Source of the DNA: Ochrobactrum quorumnocens
GTDB lineage: Bacteria; Pseudomonadota; Alphaproteobacteria; Rhizobiales; Rhizobiaceae
Assembly (NCBI RefSeq): GCF_002278035.1
Contig: NZ_CP022603.1
Coordinates: 1,121,501 to 1,185,500 of the forward strand
Length of the DNA stretch: 64,000 bases
Direction: 5' to 3'
A program made the position numbers and the translations under genes. How positions within the stretch are numbered: position 1 is the first letter of the stretch; every line of letters begins with the position of its first letter. Below the pieces are notes generated by a model. The model saw nothing but the letters and a program-made list of their open reading frames with translations, was not told the DNA's origin and ran no database searches. This document shows positions 37,788-47,919 of the stretch, piece by piece.

Positions 37788-38214
37788 TGTCTTGACCTCA
37801 GGTCTCACACTTCTACCACAAGCGATTTTCAGCAGTTACAAGAGGACGTCTGTCTGCTTATTTCATTGTTTTCTCACCACACGGCCGACCTATCAAATCA
37901 TATTGCTCTTCAGTTTTCTCGTTGGAACTGCACTAATCAAATACCAATATGAACTTAAGATTCCATCTAAGGGAAATTCCGGTAGTTTAGAAAGTGCTTT
38001 TTTTAGAACATTCTATCAGAAACCCATCAACTATCGGAAAACGATCAAATTGAGCGTGTTAGGTTGCGGCGTATCCAGTTATCTAGCTACTTTCGTCGAG
38101 TATACCATCGTCGGCTAGCGCGTTATCCGTTATTGGAAGACATTGTCATTAAGTCCGCCCAGAAGATTTACAATAGCCCCCCCTAATTGCCCGGACAGTT
38201 TCTCACATTTAAAT
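37788..38214. other. A/T-rich gene-free stretch
   Basis: About 430 bases upstream of AraC regulator 1, rich in A and T, with no recognisable gene. Ends at the truncated left side of an IS3-family element. Confidence 0.35.
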
Positions 38215-39320
38215 AAGTGATAGGACCACTGTTCGTCATGGCATTGCGCCTAACCAGCTGTTCACCTGGCACAAGCTTGCGTCACAGGGTGCATTGGTCG
38301 CAACGGCAGCCGAAGAGGAGATTGTCCCTGCCTCGGAATATCGGGCGCTTCAGGCTCAGGTGAAGGAATTGCAACGCCTTCTGGGCAAGAAAACGATGGA
38401 GGGGGAAATTCTCAAGGAAGCCCTCGAAATCGCCAACGGCCCAAAAAACCCATGCTGCACTCAATCTCGCTGCCGAAGGACGTTTTGCGATGAAAGCGGT
38501 ATGCGAGACGCTAGGTGTTGCCCGGTCGAATATCGCGGCGCGAGCCACAGGCACCCTTTCCAAAGCCCTAGGGAGAGCTCCGCTTCCCGACGCTGATCTG
38601 GTTGCTCAGATCAAGGCGATCATTGAAGAAATGTCGACCTATGGCTATCGGCGCGTTCATGCCACTCTGCGGCGCAAGGCCCGTGAACAGGGCTGTTCAT
38701 GGCCAAATGCCAAGCGGGTTTATCGCGTGATGAAGCAGCATGATCTGCTCCTTCAGCGCCATACCGGAGCTGCCGGTGAACGCAGACACGACGGGCAAAT
38801 CGCCGTCGAGCGCTCCAATACCAGATGGCGCTCCGATGGCTTCGAAATCACGTGCGACAACAAAGAAAAGGTCCGCGTTGCTTTTGCGCTCGACTGCTGT
38901 AACCGGGAAGCAATCGCTCATGTGTCCACGACAGAAGGCATCAAGAGCGAAGATGTGCAGGATCTTGTCATCACGGCGGTAGAAAACCGCTTCGGGCGCA
39001 TCAATATGCTGGCAGAGCCCATCCAGTGGCTTACCGACAATGGTTCATGCTTCATTGCGAAAAACACCGCGTCCCTGCTCCGGGATATCGGTATGGAGCA
39101 GTGCAGAACACCAGTGCGCAGCCCGCAGTCAAATGGAATGGCTGAGGCTTTCGTCAAAACATTCAAGCGCGATTATGTCCGGATCAACCCGAAGCCGGAC
39201 GCCGAAACTGTCATGGCTCAACTGCCATTATGGTTCGAGCATTATAACAATCTTCACCCGCACAAGGCTTTAGGATATCAATCTCCACGAGAGTTCCTGA
39301 GCCGAAATGCTCAATCCTGA
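38215..39320 (+). pseudogene. IS3-family (IS2-like) element, left end lost
   Basis: The C-terminal part of OrfA (NQLFTWHKLASQGALV, LQAQVKELQRLLGKKTMEGE) leads into a complete OrfB (38490-39320) with DDE core WLTDNGSCFIA and SPQSNGMAEAFVKTFKRDYV. The two frames meet at CCAAAAAACCC near 38443, the usual slippery site position. OrfA lacks its N-terminal helix-turn-helix and the left inverted repeat is not visible, so transposition is unlikely. Confidence 0.85.
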
Positions 39321-39509
39321 AAATGTCCGATGGTGTGGACAACTCCTACCGGCATCGCAATATGCCAAGATAGTAGTGTCTTTAACGGAGAGGTTGTTAT
39401 GAACGGTCATGACCTGAGACCCATCTTCCCTCCAGTTTTCAGGAGAGTCTGGGGTTTTCTTGCACTGAGCCCCAACATTGGACCGCCGGGAATTAGAATT
39501 ATCCGGCTC

Positions 39510-40370
39510 TCACCCCAATGGCTGGCTGATAACGCCACCGGGATTATGCAAGGCAATCGGTACGTTATATCCGATTGCCGAATGAGGACGATCCTCGTTG
39601 TAGTGTCTAAGCCAATTCTCTAACTTTTCGCGCGCATCTTCAAGCGTTAAGAACCAGTGTGCGTTCAAACATTCCGCACGAAGCTTGCTGTTGAAGGCCT
39701 CGATAAATCCGTTATTCGTCGGCTTCCCGGGTCTGGAGAAGTCTAGTGTGACTTTGTTGGCATAAGCCCACAGATCTAGGTCACGCGAAACAAACTCACT
39801 TCCGTTATCCACCCTGATTGTCTTCGGATATCCAGCGCGACGGCATACTTTCTCGAGTGCCTGAACGACATCTTCGCCGCGATAGCTGAAGCGCGGAACG
39901 GTTGCCGGTGAATAGCGCGAATGCGTGTCGACAATAGTCAGAATCCGGAGTTTCCTTCCTGTTGCCAGTTGATCATGCACAAAATCCATCGCCCAGACAT
40001 CGTTCGGACCAGTGGCTTTTTGTCGGTCTTCACGCAGTTTCGCTTTGACGCGACGCGTCGGATTCTTGTTCCTGAGTTGAAGACCTAACTCACTATATAT
40101 TCTGCGCGTTTTCTTCATATTGATAACCCAGCCTTCGCGACGAAGCAGGACGTGTACGCGCCGGTAACCGTAACGCACACGGGTCTCACAAATCTCTTTG
40201 ATCCGCTTTTCAACAGCGGCCTGCACAGTTTATTGCATCAGGCGGCGGGACTTGTAATTGATGGTTGATCTGTCGAGGCTGAGCGCCAAGCAAGTACGCC
40301 GGATCGATATTCCCCAGTCAACAAGCATTCCCGCCACCAGATCACGTTTCCGAGCAGGCCTTAAAGTTTT
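39510..40370 (-). pseudogene. IS407-like OrfB with in-frame stop
   Basis: Integrase-type protein with WAMDFVHDQL, IRVDNGSEFVSRDLD and GKPTNNGFIEAFNSKLRAEC, all DDE residues in place. An in-frame TAA near 40231 cuts the N-terminal KRDLVAGMLVDWGIS segment from the rest, so full-length protein is not made. Confidence 0.8.
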
Positions 40371-40636
40371 CGGCGTATGACGTCCTGCAACATCTCGCGG
40401 TCAAGCGTTAGATCTGCAACAATCTTCTTCAGACGGCTGTTCTCGTCTTCCAAAACACGCAGCCGCCGCATCTCATCAGGCAGAAGACCTGCGTATTTCT
40501 TCTTCCAATTGAAATACGTCGCTTGGCTGATCCCGCTCTTGCGACAGATCTCTCTTACCGGCACCCCATCATCCCCCTGCTTGAGAATAAACACCTTCTG
40601 GGCATCCGAAAACTTCGATGCTTTCATGCTTTCCAC
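40361..40636 (-). CDS. IS407-like OrfA
   Basis: 91-residue helix-turn-helix protein: FSDAQKVFILKQGDDGVPVR, CRKSGISQATYFNWKKKYAG, and a leucine-zipper-like end LRVLEDENSRLKKIVADLTL. Complete for this group. Confidence 0.85.
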   Translation of the reverse strand: MESMKASKFSDAQKVFILKQGDDGVPVREICRKSGISQATYFNWKKKYAGLLPDEMRRLRVLEDENSRLKKIVADLTLDREMLQDVIRRKL

Positions 40637-40961
40637 TCCTTCTCCCAGCCAGGAAAATACCGCGGAAAACTCTAATCATAAACGGTCCAGTTTTAAGGGG
40701 GCAGAGCACAAGCCACGGTTAATAACGGGACATTACCGCCAGCCTAATGGTTATTATCCTCCACGGCACTAACTCACCGCGCTCTCTATGTCAAAATATA
40801 CTCATTATTTCAAATTATAGCTGCCTTTTTCTTTGAGACGTGAAAATGTAAGGAATTGAACCCATCTATCATAACACTATCTATTTAAAATCAGCCCACT
40901 CTCGGAGAGAGCGAGGCGTACCGAGTAATACAACTCAACCATGTTTTGCGAGGCAGACTCG

Positions 40962-41804
40962 ATGAATTCATCTTGGAAATACGTCATTAAAGATAGATGG
41001 GGGAGCGTTCGACCAACCGAGAATGGCACAGTAATGAGGGTTGTATCCGGTCCAGATGGAACAGACTTCAGTTCATCTGATTACATGGCACTCGTAACGA
41101 TCATTCCGGTCGATAAAGAATTAGCTATAGAATCGGATAGGTTCATATCTGTACGGGATCTAGCCGGCTCATTTCGCCTCGCATCCAGTGGCATCCATTA
41201 TAGGTCCCGATGGAACGGAAACTGTAACGCAATTGGTTCGGCGATGCCTCCCGAGCGCTTAAGAACAATAGCCGGGGAGACGTTCGACGACGAAAACTTC
41301 AATTTCTGCGTGCCAAAAATCGGTATTATTGATAAGAAAATTTTGCTTCTCTCCAAGCTGCTGATTGAAGAGAATAGTCAACCTTACCCGAGCACGATGG
41401 CACTCGAGGCACTACAGATTCTGTTCTGGGTGCATCTGTTACGGCAGTATTCCACGTTAAAATCCCCGCCATTTGCGAAACATAAAGGGGGCCTCTCACC
41501 GCGAACATTGAAAACGGTGTTGAGCTATGTGCGCGATAATCTATCTGATGTCACGATAATTAAGATGGCAGAAGCAGCCGGGTTATCGGGAAGCCATTTT
41601 CTGAGATCATTTCAATTGGCAACCGGACAGTCTCCTCATCAATTCGTAATACAATGTCGCTTAGAGCGCGCAGTTCAACTAATCCGGGAGAACCAGCTTC
41701 AACTTAATGAAGTCGCAAAAGCATGTGGATTCTCGAGCCACAGTCATATGACTGTCCTAGTGAAGAAACATTGGGGTGTCACACCCAAACAACTACGCGA
41801 TTAG
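40962..41804 (+). CDS. AraC-family transcriptional regulator 2
   Basis: 280-residue regulator with C-terminal double helix-turn-helix: TIIKMAEAAGLSGSHFLRSF, GQSPHQFVIQCRLERAVQLI and LNEVAKACGFSSHSHMTVLV. ATG 40962 follows GAGGCAG; an ATG seven codons upstream is possible. It is a paralogue of AraC regulator 1 and is divergent from it, the two now being separated by two IS3-family elements. It may also act on the nearby autotransporter; no direct target adjoins it. Confidence 0.83.
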   Translation: MNSSWKYVIKDRWGSVRPTENGTVMRVVSGPDGTDFSSSDYMALVTIIPVDKELAIESDRFISVRDLAGSFRLASSGIHYRSRWNGNCNAIGSAMPPERLRTIAGETFDDENFNFCVPKIGIIDKKILLLSKLLIEENSQPYPSTMALEALQILFWVHLLRQYSTLKSPPFAKHKGGLSPRTLKTVLSYVRDNLSDVTIIKMAEAAGLSGSHFLRSFQLATGQSPHQFVIQCRLERAVQLIRENQLQLNEVAKACGFSSHSHMTVLVKKHWGVTPKQLRD

Positions 41805-42727
41805 GATCCACCGGAACACAAAACGCGCGTTGCATCCTTTGCAAACGCCCGGCACGATATACATGGTTCGCCCAACGCCGAGTGCTGTCGCACGAAACAA
41901 CCCAGCACAGCGCCCGCAGCACTCCTACTGCAACGATTCGCGCTGGCTGAAGTGAAAATGTCCCGCGACATTCTTGGTGGCCCTCTGGTAATAGTGCCAC
42001 AAAAAACTAAATCGTATGGTCTTTTGGGTTGTGCTGCTGCTTGGTGCATAGTTCTTCTCGCGCATAGTCGCCTTCTTACCACCGGCCAACGCGCAAGCCT
42101 TCGGAGAAGGGCTCTTCTGGCAAGCTCTGCAACTGGCAAGACCTCGCATAAAATTGGACGCGTTTCAAAGATTTTGGGGCCTGAGGGCTTTATCAAACGC
42201 GGGGATTACCAGGAGAAATCAAACTACTCGGCCATCAAGTCGACTTGCTTTCAGATTTCTCGAAAAAATATTTACCTAAGAAAAAGACCCTGTTTCCTTC
42301 CGGAAAGTAGCCTCGAGACATTGGGAGACGGGGCTTTTTGCTTCACTGTTTGATCTGATATAATCCCGTTTGCGCAACGTCAGGGATACGGATCCAACGG
42401 TGCGCGAGCCCCGGCCTGCGTTACACACCCTGCTAGGCCGGGTCTTCTCAATAGCTTCAAATATATTCGAAGAATGTGTTACACATGGCGCGAACCTCAT
42501 TGCTCCTCATTCGTACCGATGTGCCGCCATCGCGCTCCTTCCCAGGGCAAACTCAAAACGATCAACATTCTTACAAACCGCTAGGTTCATCGCGTTTGCT
42601 GAGCTGTAGTATATTCTGCACGGCATTTTATCCGCAGCGCTGTGCCGTTTGTGAATTATTCAGGTTCACTCTGAGCATACATCATTAGTCTTTTTAATGA
42701 CTCTCATGAGATCGAGCAGTAGATATT
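41805..42727. other. Region without a recognisable gene
   Basis: About 920 bases. No frame gives a known family. A weak hairpin-like sequence with CCCTGTTTCC / GGAGACGGGG and a short T-run lies at about 42284-42340 and could terminate AraC regulator 2. The rest looks like eroded sequence. Confidence 0.35.
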
Positions 42728-42967
42728 CTAAGCATCCCCGCGAACCTTAACAACCGAAGCCGATCGCAGTATCTTTAAGTGTTGCGATGTTGCGGATTGC
42801 GACAGACCTACCAATTTGGCGAGAGCTCCCACGGTTCTCTCTCGGTCAACAATTTCAAGAACTAGTCGGGCTCTGTTTCCATCGGCCAATAGCGAACATA
42901 GTTTCGCGAATTCGTAGGGTTTGTCCAATTTTAAGTATTCTTCATTCACGTCAAGGCGATGGCTCAT
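42728..42967 (-). CDS. ArsR-family winged-helix regulator, C-terminally shortened
   Basis: 79 residues from an ATG with GGGGGAG just upstream. The winged helix is clear: FAKLCSLLADGNRARLVLEI, VGALAKLVGLSQSATSQHLK and ILRSASVVKVRGD. ArsR proteins usually run 20-30 residues further through the wing and last helix; here a stop comes early, and related residues appear to continue in another frame. It may be inactive. No metal-binding cysteines are seen. Confidence 0.7.
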   Translation of the reverse strand: MSHRLDVNEEYLKLDKPYEFAKLCSLLADGNRARLVLEIVDRERTVGALAKLVGLSQSATSQHLKILRSASVVKVRGDA

Positions 42968-43099
42968 AGCTCCCCCCAACCATGCGCGTCCACGAAACGT
43001 TTCATAATGGAACACTTCGTCAAAGCACAAGGGGCTTTTTAGATCGCACTTTACTTTTTATCCTTCACCCGAACGACGAGCATGGAATCCGGCGCTTGT

Positions 43100-43271
43100 T
43101 TTTTTCTTTCAGACCTTTGCAGGTTTCGTCGCGCAGGCGCAAGGCGATCCCGCGTGTGGCGCGACGGACTGCCTCTGTCGTCGTGGCGCTCCCATGCAAA
43201 ATCTGGCCCATAATGCCTCCCTCCATTCCGTGAATAAGATTGCACCATCAAAATCCGGGATCAAACATCTA
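43100..43271 (-). pseudogene. IS481-family left end and start of transposase
   Basis: Read on the minus strand it begins TAGATGTTTGATCCC and reaches MGQILHGSATTTEAVRRATR near 43212, matching the left end of the IS481 element at 58940-59060. The frame then diverges, so only the first 20 or so codons remain. Confidence 0.65.
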
Positions 43272-43279
43272 AGCTGGAA

Positions 43280-43664
43280 CGAAAGCCGGAGATATGCCGT
43301 CGGCACGCCGGGTGCTTCATTTTCATCCTGTGTTACACGTGCGATAGCGGTTTTGCGCCTGTAGCTCTCCACATTCATCTAGAAGATGGTTGCGTGATGA
43401 ACTAGGCTGTCAATTGCAGCCAGCATCATGCCTTTGTCGGGAAAGACCTTGTCCCATTCCCCAAAAGGTTGATTTGCCGTGATCAGTATTGATCGTCCCT
43501 CGCATCGTGCACTGATGGGTTCAAAGAGCACAGTGGTTTCGGCCTGATCCTTGCTCACATAGGCCATGTCATCGAGTACGAGCAGATGATATCTGTCGAG
43601 CTTTGCTATTGCACCTTCAAGATCGAGATCTCGTCGCGCGGCCTGCAGCTTGCTCGCAAAATCT
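43280..43664 (-). pseudogene. IS21 helper protein IstB, C-terminal remnant
   Basis: Encodes FASKLQAARRDLDLEGAIAK, YHLLVLDDMAYVSKDQAET, RSILITANQPFGEWDKVFPD and, after a TAG stop at 43379-43381 that replaces a Glu codon, MNVESYRRKTAIARVTQDE. These are the Walker B and later parts of IstB. The Walker A half and IstA are missing. Confidence 0.8.
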
Positions 43665-44189
43665 TAAAGACCTTAGATAATCATAAATCCCTATGCAGTT
43701 TAATGGCTTTCGCGGAAATCAAAGCAGTTTGCGGGTCGCTTCCATCCCAGCCAATGCTTATCAAGGTTTTGGCCGGAGGGCCTCTCAAAAGACAACTTCA
43801 CCTATCCTCGTGATATTCTGGTGATCGCCCATCGAAATCCTTTGCCTTCGCTCAAAACAGCCCAGCTCAAATAGTCGTTGGCGGCGTCCCTGACTTTGCA
43901 TATGTATTCTTCGAGGGAAAATTGAAGGTCCGGCTTTCGTACTGCCAGTCAACCCGATCGTCCAAAACGGTCACAACAACAACTTTGTCCCAGCAATCGA
44001 CGACACCGCAGCGGCCAACGGTAACGCTATACCCACTCACCAGCGGTGGGCGTGCACGATTGCGGCTGAATTTTAACATTTACGAGCAGATGTCGATGGA
44101 CCCTGCTGTAATGAGAGATCAAACATTAGCATTGCCTGCGAGATGGAAACAGGCGGGATCTGTTAATTCCTCTTCATTCCTCACTTGGC
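43665..44189. other. Region without a recognisable gene
   Basis: About 525 bases between the IstB remnant and the TRIC-type gene. A 99-codon plus-strand frame (43922-44221) resembles nothing I know and overlaps the TRIC gene end, so I do not call it. Confidence 0.35.
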
Positions 44190-44831
44190 TCAATGCAGAT
44201 CACGAGTGTAGACGAATTTAGGCATGCTCCAGTTAAACCGCAACGCAAGCAGGCGCAGCGTCAGTCCAACAGCCATTGCGACAAGCACAACAAGATCATG
44301 ATTGCATCCGACCAACAGCCCTGCGACGTAGATACCGCCAGTGGCTACCGAAACGGTGGCATAAAGTTCACTGCGGAAAAGCAGTGGAATATCGGCGCAA
44401 AGTATGTCGCGAAGCACGCCTCCCACACAACCGGTGATCATACCGGAGGCAATAACGATCAGTACAGAAAGATCGAGCGCCAGGGCAATATTGCAACCAA
44501 TCACGGTAAAAACGACAAGACCAATAGCGTCGAGCAACAGGAACAACCGCCGCAGATGATGGACGAAATGCGCAATAGCGATCGTTGCAAGTGCCGCACC
44601 TCCTGTAATCAGCAGATACGACGGGTGTTCGACCCAAGACAATGGATGGTGCCCGAGAAGGACGTCACGTGCGGAACCACCGCCAAGGGCCGTCACGCAG
44701 CCCAGCAGGCAGACTCCGACCCAATCCATGCTGCGCCTGCCCGCAGCGAGTGCGGCTGTCATTGCTTCGGCGACAATCGCAATCAGGTAAAGCGAATGCA
44801 TCATGAATGGCAGTTCTGCTGAGAGATTCAT
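44190..44831 (-). CDS. TRIC/UPF0126-family membrane channel (YadS-like)
   Basis: 213-residue inner-membrane protein with seven hydrophobic helices in two repeated halves. Each half carries the family glycine motif: TALGGGSARDVLLG (about residue 50) and TGCVGGVLRDILC (about 135). Bacterial relatives form trimeric cation channels; the physiological ion is debated, and some relatives are linked to glycine. The start is an ATG after a weak ribosome site. Monocistronic. Confidence 0.88.
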   Translation of the reverse strand: MNLSAELPFMMHSLYLIAIVAEAMTAALAAGRRSMDWVGVCLLGCVTALGGGSARDVLLGHHPLSWVEHPSYLLITGGAALATIAIAHFVHHLRRLFLLLDAIGLVVFTVIGCNIALALDLSVLIVIASGMITGCVGGVLRDILCADIPLLFRSELYATVSVATGGIYVAGLLVGCNHDLVVLVAMAVGLTLRLLALRFNWSMPKFVYTRDLH

Positions 44832-45497
44832 GGCATATTCCTTGGATCAAAATCGTCCGAATTGATGCTCAAGGTGTAACAACCTTCAGAAAATTACAAT
44901 TGATGGTTTGCAAAACGACGATCAACATAATCGAAAATGTCGTTCGCTATGCAAGGCCCCAGTTGTAAGTTCTCTGCTCAGTTTGGCGTCGGCTTTGTAA
45001 GCAGAGCCATCAGAAGATCGCGTTTGCCGTATCAAGACCATCTGCGGTAGTCAGCAGATGTCCCGCATGGCCATATCAGCTTTGCCTTATTTGTAGACCT
45101 GTCTGATAGAAGACACGCATAGTGAGGCAAGGTCGTCACACCTCCATTCAAATTGAAATCCTGTACTCTACGAGAACTTGAGAATGTTTGGCGTTATAAC
45201 GAATTGAATCCACTTCTCAACGAAGCATTGGGCCGGGCAGAAACCATCATTCCACGCCCGTACATAAAACCGAGTAACGTACCTACAAATTTAGAATCGC
45301 ATCGCTAACATCGCATTATTTTAATGTCGTTAGACCCGCCCCTCGCCGGCAGATTGATGGAATAAACGCGGCTTGAGTTGATACAGGTGCAATAATACCA
45401 GCAAAGATCGAAGAATTGGAAAATGCCGTTCCCCTTCGTGGTGCCTGATCTACCGCTACAGAATTACTTAGTTCTGTTGTGGCCCAGTCCCCATGCC
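44832..45497. other. Gene-free stretch
   Basis: About 665 bases between two minus-strand genes. I see no gene, RNA or repeat that I can support. Confidence 0.35.
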
Positions 45498-45908
45498 TTA
45501 GCCATATTTGAGCGTATTATTGAATAGACAGGTGCAACCATCGGATAAGAGGGGGCCAGACTCCATTTCTCCCTGTATTCTTCCGGCGTAAGATTGTAGC
45601 TCGTCCTCAAATGACGCTTTAACGATCTGAACCGCTTGCCATTCGAGGCATATGATGTACTCGGCCGTTACAGATTTGGCCGGAGAAACGGCCGGAACTA
45701 AAGCAGGTGCTGCTTGGTTCTCTGTCTTTGCTATGATGATAAGACACTGGGGTATCCTACTGATGAGGATGGGCAACTCTGATTGCGCAACATCGTTGAA
45801 ACAGACATAGACTGTTACAATCGCTGCCGGGTGTTCGAGAAGAATGCTAGCAGCATTCAGATCCAGCTCGGACGCGCTTCTAGTCAATTCTTGTGTTGCC
45901 TTTCCCAT
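45498..45908 (-). pseudogene. MucR/Ros-family zinc-finger regulator, frameshifted
   Basis: The N-terminal part ([29 protein letters not shown]) matches MucR/Ros regulators, the H-NS-like silencers of Rhizobiales. Just after ICLE two bases appear lost. In the shifted frame the rest reads [20 protein letters not shown] and [15 protein letters not shown], the zinc-finger/DNA-binding half. The protein as encoded would therefore miss its DNA-binding end. A large palindrome lies 75 bases upstream of its start. Confidence 0.75.
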
Positions 45909-45982
45909 TTTGCGAAGATGTGAACGCACTGGCCACTGCGATTTTACCGACCAACTGCCCATGCAGGGCTGTTCCCAAATAC

Positions 45983-46017
45983 ACACATGTCATCACTGTA
46001 ACAGTGATGACATGTGT
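45983..46017. promoter_or_regulatory. Perfect 35-base palindrome
   Basis: Two 17-base arms (ACACATGTCATCACTGT and its exact complement) around a single central A. It lies upstream of the mucR-like pseudogene in the position expected for an operator. It could equally be a cruciform-forming site or a mobile-element relic. Confidence 0.6.
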
Positions 46018-46581
46018 AATGACAACGTCCAAAATGCCAACGGCGCACACCCCTGTCTCGGGTCCAGCAATTCGAGTTTGCTTCTGAGGACAGAGTTGTT
46101 TCTTGTCGGTCAAGCACGCAAAGTACTGGCGTCTCTTTGGAATGTGAACCGTCTTTCAGAAATGAATGGTCAGGGATATGTGGTGGGGCTATTGAGAGCC
46201 TGCATAAACCACTTGGTCACAGTTCCAGCCCGTTTCGTTGGCGAGTTGGGGCAACCCGGTGACAGACGGCTCCAACGCGAATTGGGCACCCCTCCTGGTA
46301 TTTGACGCCTTACTGGACGTTCCACTGGGGCCAGTGTTTCTGTTGGTCTTGGTCAATACCTGCGGAGCACACGTCCGAGGTGCCTTACCCGGAACAATCT
46401 TTTGCGTGCTCGCTCAACCTTAACCGCCGCGCTGCGATAAGATTTCGTCGGATGCAAGATCGGGAAGATCTACCGCTCAAATAGTTCCCACGAGCTTGAA
46501 CGTGTCGCATTTACACTGTACCATGTCTAATCGACCTGTTCGACCCATGAACTATCCACTGTCATGGGAAACACGATGAGG
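46018..46581. other. Region without a recognisable gene
   Basis: About 560 bases between the palindrome and the DUF4189 gene. Short open frames exist on both strands but none resembles a known family. Confidence 0.35.
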
Positions 46582-47070
46582 TTATGTGCAAACCCATTCC
46601 CGGATGTTGCATTTAGCACCTTTCGCCGCGCACGCTTTTAATGAAAGGTCCTCTGCCTCTTTCCTGTTCGTGGCCGATTTCGCCGCCCAGATGGACCTAC
46701 CGGTGGATCGATTGGAAACTGCTAACGCCGCACAATGATTGTATGGAAAACTGGTATCGCCATCATCGTTCCAGTGTCTGTAGTTGCGAAATACCGTGAC
46801 CACTATACAGGATTTTCCGCCCGCCTTCCCGCAATGTCGAAGCGCTGCTTGTTCGGCCTCTGGACGCTTGTCGGCGCCCCCAAAAAAACCATGCTTGGTA
46901 TCACTCTCTGAATAAGCGATAGCCGCCCATATTCCCTTTTGGTCCGCACTTTTTCCAGTTATCGGCGGCATAGGAATATCTGAAGGGACGGTAAGAGAAT
47001 CCGCAGAAAATCCGTTTGACCCGCTCAGCATCATCGTGCCGACAAAGACTATCATCGTTACTGCATTCAT
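46582..47070 (-). CDS. Exported DUF4189-type protein
   Basis: 162 residues. The N-terminus MNAVTMIVFVGTMMLSGSNG is a short signal-like segment. The mature part has two DUF4189-like halves, GIWAAIAYSESDTKHGFFGG ... AALRHCGK and IWAAKSATNRKEAEDLSLKA ... GAKCNIREWVC, with paired cysteines for disulphides. Such proteins are secreted or periplasmic and of unknown function. GGGAG is 8 bases before the ATG. Confidence 0.72.
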   Translation of the reverse strand: MNAVTMIVFVGTMMLSGSNGFSADSLTVPSDIPMPPITGKSADQKGIWAAIAYSESDTKHGFFGGADKRPEAEQAALRHCGKAGGKSCIVVTVFRNYRHWNDDGDTSFPYNHCAALAVSNRSTGRSIWAAKSATNRKEAEDLSLKACAAKGAKCNIREWVCT

Positions 47071-47231
47071 AGTCTAGGCTCCCTTTACTGGATGTTTGAT
47101 GGCCCGTTCGTTTGCGTGCACCGAACGAGCGCTGCCACGGTAACCTCCGAAGCATCGAGAGGTTCAACGCAGCCGTCGGTAACCAACTTGACGTTGCTAC
47201 CTAACTTGCTTCAGGAAGAATATTCATTGTT

Positions 47232-47876
47232 TTAACCGGCTGCCTGCGCGACTGAAATCACGATGCATGACTGGTCTGACGGCAGCAGAAGGACCTGTCC
47301 GCCATTGTTCGCGATATTATAGACGGGGATCGGCCCCAAGGTGTTAGCAAGCGTGCTTCCAGGTGGCAGGGTTGCAGGTATCTCTGCACACTTCCGTGGA
47401 AAAGGCGCGACCCGGACCATCGAACCCTCGCAAGCTGCTCCGTTCGGCGATGCAAAGACCAAGCCTGCAGCAGGGCCAGAATATATCGAAGTAGCATATT
47501 TCATACCAACAAACGCTTGCACCGTGTGCTTGTCAGGCTCAGTGTTATGCCATTGCGACTGAACATTATATTCCGTTCCATTTGCAAGTAGCTGACCGAG
47601 TATCGGGTACACGGTGCCGCAGCTTTTAATGCCAGCTTGCTTGACGTGCTCAAGAAAAGGAGTGGCAGGCAATCCGGGATTGGCCTTTCTGTCTGCAGAC
47701 ATACCTTGTGCGAAAACGTTCACCACCGCCGGAAATTGGAAGGTAGCGAGCCCAATAGCTCCGACCGCCATGATCCCAAATGCGCTGGCAAGTGCTAACC
47801 GTCCCCAGGTTCTCTTGGGAGTGACGGGCAGTTCGGCAGTTCCCGAGTTGCTTACGGGTGCGGCGTCCCTCGACAT
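47232..47876 (-). CDS. Membrane-anchored or exported protein of unknown function
   Basis: 214 residues from ATG 47876 (AGGA upstream); a GTG at 47906 is possible. A single hydrophobic segment LALASAFGIMAVGAIGLATF (about 25-45) follows a basic stretch, so the bulk lies outside the inner membrane. Two pairs of cysteines (KSCGTVY, AACEGS, RKCAEIP, QSCIVIS) could form disulphides. It follows the IalB-family gene by 43 bases and ends the adhesin unit. I do not recognise the family. Confidence 0.65.
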   Translation of the reverse strand: MSRDAAPVSNSGTAELPVTPKRTWGRLALASAFGIMAVGAIGLATFQFPAVVNVFAQGMSADRKANPGLPATPFLEHVKQAGIKSCGTVYPILGQLLANGTEYNVQSQWHNTEPDKHTVQAFVGMKYATSIYSGPAAGLVFASPNGAACEGSMVRVAPFPRKCAEIPATLPPGSTLANTLGPIPVYNIANNGGQVLLLPSDQSCIVISVAQAAG

Positions 47877-47919
47877 TATCCTGTCCTGAATAGATAGCTG
47901 GGTCACGTTGGTGCTCGAT

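Larger units (their letters stand above)
39479..40689 (-). mobile_element. IS3-family (IS407-like) element, about 1211 bp
   Basis: Imperfect terminal repeats begin TGGACCG at both ends (39479 plus strand; 40689 minus strand) and share ATTAGA further in. It carries orfA and a broken orfB on the minus strand. No clear target duplication. Confidence 0.7.

Noticed and set aside
43922..44221. 99-codon plus-strand frame as a gene
   Set aside because: No recognisable family; it overlaps the end of the well-supported TRIC-type gene on the other strand.
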